64,000 bases of DNA from Desulfomicrobium sp. UBA5193 (GTDB lineage: Bacteria > Desulfobacterota > Desulfovibrionia > Desulfovibrionales > Desulfomicrobiaceae), in contig DHWB01000011.1 in assembly GCA_002412965.1 (NCBI GenBank), positions 248,001 through 312,000 of the forward strand, written 5' to 3'. Made by a program: the position numbers and the translations under genes. Positions 59,019 through 64,000 of the stretch are shown here, piece by piece. Position 1 is the first letter of the stretch. Every line of letters begins with the position of its first letter. Below the pieces are notes generated by a model, which searched no databases, was not told the DNA's origin, and was given only the letters and a program-made list of their open reading frames with translations.

Positions 59019-60205
59019 ACGTACTTCTTCGATGTTGCAAGTGCTTCCTGGATGGTCGAACAGGCGTTGCCCTCTTTGGATGCGAGGACCGCGCCGATTT
59101 CGACGTGAAGTCTGTTCTTTTGGCAAAAGGATTCAATGCCCAGGCCGTTGAAGAATCCGGCGACTTGTTCCACGAGGGACTCAAGGAGCGAATCGTCCGG
59201 GGTTTTGGCTGCCAGGACCAGAATTTCCTTCGAAAACATGCCGGCGCATGCCCCGGCTGGCAGAATTCCGAGCACGAATTTCGACAGCTTCTTGATGAAG
59301 GCATGGGCCAGAAGGTTGCCCTTGTAGTCCATAAGGGTGCGCATCCCGACCAGCCGGATCGTGACGAGCGCCAGATGCCCGGAAGTGCCGGCTTCGGTCG
59401 CGAAGGCCTCGATCTTGCGCATGAGCGTGAGCCGATTGTGCAAACCCGTCAGCTCGTCAATGAGCATCTCGTGCCCATGCGTGTAGGTGTAAAGCTCCGG
59501 ATTCGCCGACTGTTCGAGCTCAACGGGCGAGCCGGAAAAAATGATCCTGCCCTGATCGAGAATGTTCACGGTGTGGGCGATGTAAAAGATGTCGGGGATG
59601 TCGTGGGTTATGATCACGGCCGTGAAATTGAGCTTTTCATGATACCGGTGGATCATGGAGAAAACGGTCTTCTTGCGAATGGGGTCAAGCCCCGTGGTCG
59701 GTTCGTCAAAGAAGATGATTTCCGGTTCCGTGACCAGCGCGCGGGCCAGGGCGACGCGTTTCTGCATTCCGCCCGAGATCTGCTTCGGATACATCTGCGC
59801 CACCTCGGTCAGTTCGAGTTGCGCGATGCGGGCGCTGACCTTTTCTTCGATTTCCGTTTTCTTGAACGTGAATTTTTCCCGCAGGGGCAGGGCGATGTTC
59901 TCGAAGACTGTCATGGAATCAAAGAGTGCGTTGTTCTGGAACATGTAGCTGCAGCGTTTCTTGATTTTGGAAAATTCGCTACGATTCATGGTCGAGTAGG
60001 GGAGCCCGTCAAAGATGATCTCCCCGCTGTCCGCCGTGATCAGCCCGATGATGTGCTTGACCAGGACGCTCTTGCCGCCGCCGCTTTTTCCGATGATCGC
60101 CGTGATCTCGTTTCTACGGATGTCGAGGGAGGCATTCTGCAGGATGACCCTGCCGCTGAATGCTTTCGAAATGTTTCGCAGTTGAATGAGTGGAGTCGTG
60201 GTCAT
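59015..60205 (-). CDS. mlaF: MlaF ATPase fused to a degenerate GGDEF domain
   Basis: The 396-residue protein is much longer than a usual MlaF (about 270). Residues 1-245 are the ABC ATPase: Walker A GKSGGGKS (39-46), signature ISGGMQKR (143-150), Walker B IIFFDEPT (163-170) and H-loop His201. Residues 250-396 read as a whole GGDEF fold: DELTGLHNRLTLMRKIEAFA (from 250) equals the domain entry, LALVTIRLVGMRTLMDYKG the metal-binding strand region, AGMFSKEILVLA (321-332) the place of RxGGDEF, RLHVEIGAVLAS a later strand, and IQEALATSKKYV the final helix. Catalytic residues are lost, so it cannot be a cyclase; it may bind nucleotide or regulate the ATPase. It sits four bases after mlaE. Confidence 0.85.
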   Translation of the reverse strand: MTTTPLIQLRNISKAFSGRVILQNASLDIRRNEITAIIGKSGGGKSVLVKHIIGLITADSGEIIFDGLPYSTMNRSEFSKIKKRCSYMFQNNALFDSMTVFENIALPLREKFTFKKTEIEEKVSARIAQLELTEVAQMYPKQISGGMQKRVALARALVTEPEIIFFDEPTTGLDPIRKKTVFSMIHRYHEKLNFTAVIITHDIPDIFYIAHTVNILDQGRIIFSGSPVELEQSANPELYTYTHGHEMLIDELTGLHNRLTLMRKIEAFATEAGTSGHLALVTIRLVGMRTLMDYKGNLLAHAFIKKLSKFVLGILPAGACAGMFSKEILVLAAKTPDDSLLESLVEQVAGFFNGLGIESFCQKNRLHVEIGAVLASKEGNACSTIQEALATSKKYV

Positions 60206-60209
60206 GGGA

Positions 60210-61001
60210 TCACATCAGGAAGGACGTTATGACATAGTCCGCGATCAATACGTACACGCATGACTGGACAACTGCGGATGTCGTGGAATTGCTGACGCCC
60301 TGGGCTCCTGCGCTCGATTGGTTCTGGTGGGTGTAGTACCCGCAATAACAGGAGATGGTGATGACGATGCAGGCGAAAACGAAGGATTTGATAAAGCCGC
60401 CGGTCACATCGGAGAGAAGCAGGCTCGACTGGATCTTGCTGAAAAAGATTCCCGAGCGGGTGCTGAGGAGCACCGCGGAAAAATATCCGCCCAGAATGCC
60501 GACGCAATCAAAAACCGCGGTCAGAAGCGGAAAGCAGACCAGGGCGGCGATGATTTTGGGTGTGACCAGATAGCGGACGGGGTCGACATCCATGGTCGAG
60601 AGGGCGTCGATCTGTTCTGAAATGCGCATGATTCCGATCTCGGCGCTGATGCTTGATCCGGCACGGCCGATGAGCATGATGGCCGTCAGCACAGGGCCCA
60701 GTTCTCGCACCAGCGAGAGCGCCACGGCCACGCCGAGCATGCCCTCGGCGCTGAACTTGATCAGGGTGTAGTAGCCTTGCAGACCCAGCACCATGCCCGT
60801 GAAGAAGGCCACGAGGATGATGATGTTTAGTGATTTGAAGCCGATGAAATAGATGTTGTACAGAACTTTGGGAAAGAGTTTGCGAATGTGGACCATGCCC
60901 AGCAGCGCGACAAAGGAGAAGACCCCCCACTGTCCCACGTTGCGGATGATTCCCAGAGATGTTTCCCCGACTAGGGCGGGGATGGCGGATATGTTTTTCA
61001 T
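60210..61001 (-). CDS. mlaE: Phospholipid transporter permease MlaE
   Basis: The 263-residue protein is MlaE (YrbE family), the membrane subunit of the Mla ABC transporter, with an interfacial helix and five transmembrane segments. Family segments are TGMVLGLQGYYTLIKFSAEG, ALSLVRELGPVLTAIMLIGRAG, and AEIGIMRISEQIDALSTMDV, the coupling region to MlaF. The start overlaps the stop of the upstream phosphatase (ATGA). MlaE, F, D, C and A are all present; MlaB is not in the window. Confidence 0.93.
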   Translation of the reverse strand: MKNISAIPALVGETSLGIIRNVGQWGVFSFVALLGMVHIRKLFPKVLYNIYFIGFKSLNIIILVAFFTGMVLGLQGYYTLIKFSAEGMLGVAVALSLVRELGPVLTAIMLIGRAGSSISAEIGIMRISEQIDALSTMDVDPVRYLVTPKIIAALVCFPLLTAVFDCVGILGGYFSAVLLSTRSGIFFSKIQSSLLLSDVTGGFIKSFVFACIVITISCYCGYYTHQNQSSAGAQGVSNSTTSAVVQSCVYVLIADYVITSFLM

Positions 61002-61846
61002 GCGTTCGTCATGCCGGAATGCAGAATGTCCATAAAATGTGCTATGGCGAAGGCCACCGCACTGGTGTTGCTTGGAGTGGTGATGTATTTTTCGTCGTCG
61101 TCGAGAAATGCATCGTCCACCCTGAAGGGAATATGCGCAAGATCAAGCATGTCCTTGTCGTTATGATCATTGCCGATGGCAGCCATAAGCGCCCCGTGTA
61201 GGCCATGATGATTGACGATATGCATGATCCCGTCCGCCTTGGAGACATTTTGCGCAAAAATTTCAATCCAGATTGATCTGTCGTCCAGGGGAGAGGTGGC
61301 CCTGATCACGCTGTGACTTCCCAGTTCCCGTGCGATGAGGTCATGCAATACCGCTTCGCCGGCGTCAACGATCGCCAGGATTTGAGACGCATTATTCATC
61401 TTCGCGCAGGCCGCTTCTTCCCGGCAATGGGCTTCATACATGGCCAGACGCCGCTCAAAATCGGAAATACGCGCTTTGCCCCTGTGGTAGGCAAAGCGAT
61501 GGTTGTCCGGGAAATCGTCGTGGACCATGAAATTCACTTCAAGACGCCGTAAAAAAGCGCAAATATCCTGAACTTCCTGCCCCGATAAGCTCAAAGAGCG
61601 CAACATCTCCCGCGTTTGCCAGTTGATTACCTGATTTCCGGTCGAAAGGACCAGATAATCAACCGGGAAATCAAGAGGCAGGCACGCTTGCGCGGAATAC
61701 AGGGAGCGTCCGGTGGCGATGACCCTCAAAATCCCAAACTCTCCCAGTCGCCTCAATGCGTCGAGGTCGTCCGTGGATATCCGCCCTTCGCGCAGCAGCG
61801 TTCCGTCTAGATCGCTGACGAATATTCCCTGATACGGTCCGATCAT
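60998..61846 (-). CDS. HAD-superfamily hydrolase (Cof type)
   Basis: The 282-residue protein is a HAD phosphatase of the Cof/subfamily IIB: motif I VSDLDGTLL (residues about 10-18, nucleophile Asp), motif II LSTGNQ, and motif IV AIGNDHNDKDML, with a C2-type cap between. The substrate is uncertain. It is translationally coupled on one side to a pyridoxal kinase gene, which suggests vitamin B6 phosphate as a possible substrate, and on the other side to mlaE. Confidence 0.87.
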   Translation of the reverse strand: MIGPYQGIFVSDLDGTLLREGRISTDDLDALRRLGEFGILRVIATGRSLYSAQACLPLDFPVDYLVLSTGNQVINWQTREMLRSLSLSGQEVQDICAFLRRLEVNFMVHDDFPDNHRFAYHRGKARISDFERRLAMYEAHCREEAACAKMNNASQILAIVDAGEAVLHDLIARELGSHSVIRATSPLDDRSIWIEIFAQNVSKADGIMHIVNHHGLHGALMAAIGNDHNDKDMLDLAHIPFRVDDAFLDDDEKYITTPSNTSAVAFAIAHFMDILHSGMTNA

Positions 61847-62715
61847 ATCAATTCAAAGCTGCTCATGGACACAGGGGCGTTCAGGCTTGGCAGCACCCGT
61901 TCCAGGAAAACACCTTCGCGTTCGGGAAAATTGTGACCGAATGTGGCCCGGATGGCCATGGAGACGAACTGCACGGCCCGGTCCAGAGACAGGGGCAGCG
62001 AGTCGCCCTGCAACAGGGAACCCGTTATCACGCTGGCAAAGATATCGCCAGTACCAGGGTAACATGCTGGAATATAAGAGCATGCAACTTTCCAGAAGCG
62101 TCCTGCATGCTTGTCGTACGCAACAACAGAGGTTCCCCGGTCATGCTCTTCGGGTACGCTGGTGATGATGACGCAGCGCGGACCCAGGTCCGCAAGTGCG
62201 CGAGCCCAATCCTTGATCTTCTCTTGGCCGGAAGTGACATCTTGGCCGGATTTTCCAAGCAGCAATTTCGCTTCGGTGATGTTCGGCGTGATCACATCGG
62301 CCGATGCGATCAGGCTGCGCATGCCGTCGACCATGCATATGTCCATGGTGTCATAAAGCTTTCCGTCGTCGCCCAGGACCGGGTCGACAACCACCAGGGT
62401 GTTTTCAGAACGGAATGTTGCAATGAAATCGCGGACAATGTCGATCTGCTCGGCAGAACCCAGAAAACCCGAATAGATCCCGGCAAAGGACAGGGAGAGT
62501 CTGCGCCAGTGTTCGATGATAAGCCGCATGTCTGCGGTCAGGTCGCGGAAATGAAAGTCGGAGAAGCCGCCCGTATGGGTGGACAGGATGGCCGTAGGCA
62601 GCGCACAGACTTGAATTCCCATGGCCGAAAGAATGGGGATCACTGCCGAGAGTGATCCCCCTCCGAATCCCGAAAGATCATGAATAGCCGCTACGCGTTG
62701 AATCACGGAATGCAA
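61843..62715 (-). CDS. pdxY: Pyridoxal/pyridoxamine kinase (PdxY-like)
   Basis: The 290-residue ribokinase-like enzyme phosphorylates pyridoxal or related B6 vitamers for salvage of pyridoxal phosphate. Diagnostic are AIHDLSGFGGGSLSAVIPIL, LSTHTGGFSDF, the anion-hole YPGTGDIFASVITG (with the catalytic Asp) and DPVLGDDGKLYD. It is the first gene of the operon that continues through the phosphatase into mlaEFDCA. Confidence 0.87.
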   Translation of the reverse strand: MHSVIQRVAAIHDLSGFGGGSLSAVIPILSAMGIQVCALPTAILSTHTGGFSDFHFRDLTADMRLIIEHWRRLSLSFAGIYSGFLGSAEQIDIVRDFIATFRSENTLVVVDPVLGDDGKLYDTMDICMVDGMRSLIASADVITPNITEAKLLLGKSGQDVTSGQEKIKDWARALADLGPRCVIITSVPEEHDRGTSVVAYDKHAGRFWKVACSYIPACYPGTGDIFASVITGSLLQGDSLPLSLDRAVQFVSMAIRATFGHNFPEREGVFLERVLPSLNAPVSMSSFELI

Positions 62716-62826
62716 TGCCGAAGCTCCATAACACGGTTTTCAATCCATCCGGAATGAATGGATTGAAGCCGCCGTTTAAGGTGTGCCGCGAGCAATTGCG
62801 TCGAAACGGCTCCCTGTCAACGAGTT

Positions 62827-63102
62827 TTAACCGTTGAGGTAGTCCAGCAGGCCCTTGCCCGCTTTGAAAAATGGCATCTTTTTCGGCTTTACCTGCACGG
62901 ATTCCCCTGTCTTGGGATTGCGGCCGACATACCCTTCGTATTGCTTGATCTTGAAGCTGCCGAACCCTCTGATTTCAATCCTGTCTCCGCGCAGCAAGGC
63001 ATCGCGCATGGAGTCGAAGAAGCTGTCGACAATTGTGGACGCTTCATCGTTGGAAATTTTGATTCTCTCTGAAAGGGACTGAATAAGTTCGCTTTTGTTC
63101 AT
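62827..63102 (-). CDS. HU/IHF-family DNA-bending protein
   Basis: The 91-residue protein has the full HU/IHF fold: helices 1-2 (NKSELIQSLSERIKISN, then ASTIVDSFFDSMRDAL), the central sheet (GDRIEIRGFGSFKIKQYEGY) and the DNA-intercalating arm region (GRNPKTGESVQVKPKKMP). It is nearer IHF-beta than HU by its RIEIRGFGSF block. GGAG before two adjacent ATGs favours the second, at 63102. It could act on AT-rich control regions elsewhere in the locus. Confidence 0.88.
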   Translation of the reverse strand: MNKSELIQSLSERIKISNDEASTIVDSFFDSMRDALLRGDRIEIRGFGSFKIKQYEGYVGRNPKTGESVQVKPKKMPFFKAGKGLLDYLNG

Positions 63103-63545
63103 CATCTGCTCCAGATTGCGATTCGTGAAAATTCGTGATCCTGGGTTAGTCTCATGGACGCCGATATGCTGATTTCCGTGAGTCAATGCCTTGGCCGGGG
63201 TTTTGGCGCCAAGCCAGCGGCGAAGCCTTCCATGAAAATTGAGAACCTGATAATAAAAATCAAGGACTATGGGAAGTTATTCTCGACATGTTCTTGAAAA
63301 AACTTTTTAGGGCAATCTTTAGGAAACATGCCGGTTGCTGGGCCTTTCGGCGCGAAGAAAAAGTGAGGGATAGTCAGACACTTCTTCTTGTGTCTGATAT
63401 TACAGCAGAATCTTAAAAAAGACAATTGTCTTCTTGAAAAGAGTGCAACAAATATCAAGTCATGTTGACCCGGGCCGGGCTGACTGTACACATTGTCCTT
63501 GAGAGTCAAGGACAAATCCACCCGGCGACCTGTATTGCGAGCCCT
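63103..63545. other. Intergenic region with an 8-base inverted repeat
   Basis: No convincing gene lies in these 440 bases between two minus-strand genes. TCAGACAC (63374-63381) and GTGTCTGA (63390-63397) form a perfect inverted repeat with an 8-base TTCTTCTT spacer, near AT-rich sequence. It may be an operator or a transcript-ending hairpin of the YgiQ-type gene. The promoter of the HU-type gene should lie near 63110-63260. Confidence 0.45.
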
Positions 63546-64000
63546 TTATTTTCTTTTGCGGGCTGCGGGCTTTTTGCCAGCCTTGGAGTGGCGTGCGGGA
63601 ACGGGACATCTGTTTGCGCAGGGTTTGAAGCGGGGAGGACGTGCGTCGCCGGCAGCATGAGCCGCCGTTTTCTCCTCAGGCGGCAGCAGGATGCGGTGTT
63701 GGCGCAGCCGGGCCTCGTCGGTGCGCGGCACATAAATTAGCTTGCCATCGGGCGTGATGCCCGCATGGTACATGGCGGTGGCCACGGCTCCGGGAATGGG
63801 GATGAAGCATTGGACCTGCTTGGGCTTCCAGCCGCGGTTGCCGAGCCAGCGGGCAAGGGCGTGCATGTCTTCGTCCGTGGTGCCCGGAAAGGCGCTCATC
63901 AGATAGGGGATGACGTATTGCTCCTTGCCCGCGCGCTTGGATTCGCGGTCAAAGACGGTCAGAAATTCCTCGAAGACGCGGTTGCCGGGTTTGCGCATCA
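63546..64000 (-). CDS. C-terminal part of a YgiQ-type radical SAM protein (partial)
   Basis: Only the last 150 or so residues are visible; the gene continues beyond the right edge. It contains the C-terminal region of the UPF0313/YgiQ family: QYVIPYLMSAFPGTTDEDM, KQVQCFIPIPGAVATAMYH, and a final Lys/Arg-rich tail (PARHSKAGKKPAARKRK) common at the end of these proteins. The radical SAM CxxxCxxC part would be outside the window. The family's substrate is unknown. Confidence 0.8.
   Translation of the reverse strand, partial: MRKPGNRVFEEFLTVFDRESKRAGKEQYVIPYLMSAFPGTTDEDMHALARWLGNRGWKPKQVQCFIPIPGAVATAMYHAGITPDGKLIYVPRTDEARLRQHRILLPPEEKTAAHAAGDARPPRFKPCANRCPVPARHSKAGKKPAARKRK

Noticed and set aside
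1..64000. CRISPR arrays, tRNA or rRNA genes, insertion sequences, prophage
   Set aside because: Looked for by eye on both strands; no spaced direct repeats, no cloverleaf with TTCGA arm, no transposase or phage-type genes were recognised.

Overview
The window reads as chromosomal DNA from a Gram-negative, GC-rich, anaerobic sulfate-reducer-like bacterium of the Desulfovibrionales, perhaps close to Desulfomicrobium. This is inferred from gene families recognised by eye, with no database search. The signs are a LutC plus fused LutB/LutA lactate oxidation pair with a candidate sigma-54 promoter, a large FAD/Fe-S D-lactate-type dehydrogenase, two TRAP transporters, anaerobic (cbi-type) cobalamin genes with a secreted CbiK chelatase, futalosine-type menaquinone synthesis (MqnC), and outer-membrane lipid and lipoprotein trafficking genes (LolA, MlaA-F). 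I saw no tRNA, rRNA, CRISPR array, insertion sequence or prophage.

Layout. 1-8.4 kb: an exopolysaccharide locus (Wza-like export lipoprotein, Wzc-like tyrosine autokinase, an unrecognised membrane-anchored protein, a membrane J-domain protein, a Wzy/WaaL-type polymerase or ligase) around an AT-rich divergent control region. 8.5-28.3 kb: housekeeping genes, namely acyl-CoA synthetase, TerC, an AI-2E-type permease / SagB-like nitroreductase / zinc peptidase cluster, Uup, a panC-panD-panB run preceded by two small genes, PilZ, an MFS permease, lolA, a J-protein with a YkgJ-type protein, mqnC with an M24 peptidase, an NYN-domain protein, a hemolysin III-type protein, a GIY-YIG protein and dsbD. 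28.6-39 kb: organic acid metabolism, with the lutC-lutB pair, a cupin lipoprotein, the D-lactate-type dehydrogenase and TRAP operon 1. 39.1-42.4 kb: a divergent diguanylate cyclase and glycosyltransferase.

42.4-53.1 kb is one compact minus-strand cobalamin operon (cbiK-btuC-btuD-btuF-cbiL-cbiA-cbiD-cbiET-cbiFG-cbiH). It is headed by a clear cobalamin riboswitch, so cobalt insertion, corrin methylation and corrinoid uptake should be switched off together by B12. Divergent from it, a TetR-family gene with two tandem operator-like palindromes precedes TRAP operon 2 (53.2-56.8 kb).

56.9-62.7 kb carries an amphi-Trp protein and a tightly overlapped minus-strand operon: pyridoxal kinase, HAD phosphatase, mlaE, mlaF, mlaD, mlaC, mlaA. 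The MlaF ATPase has a C-terminal extension that reads as a complete but degenerate GGDEF domain, and no mlaB is present. I regard this as the most unusual feature of the window. The right end holds an HU/IHF-like gene and the 3' part of a YgiQ-type radical SAM gene that leaves the window.
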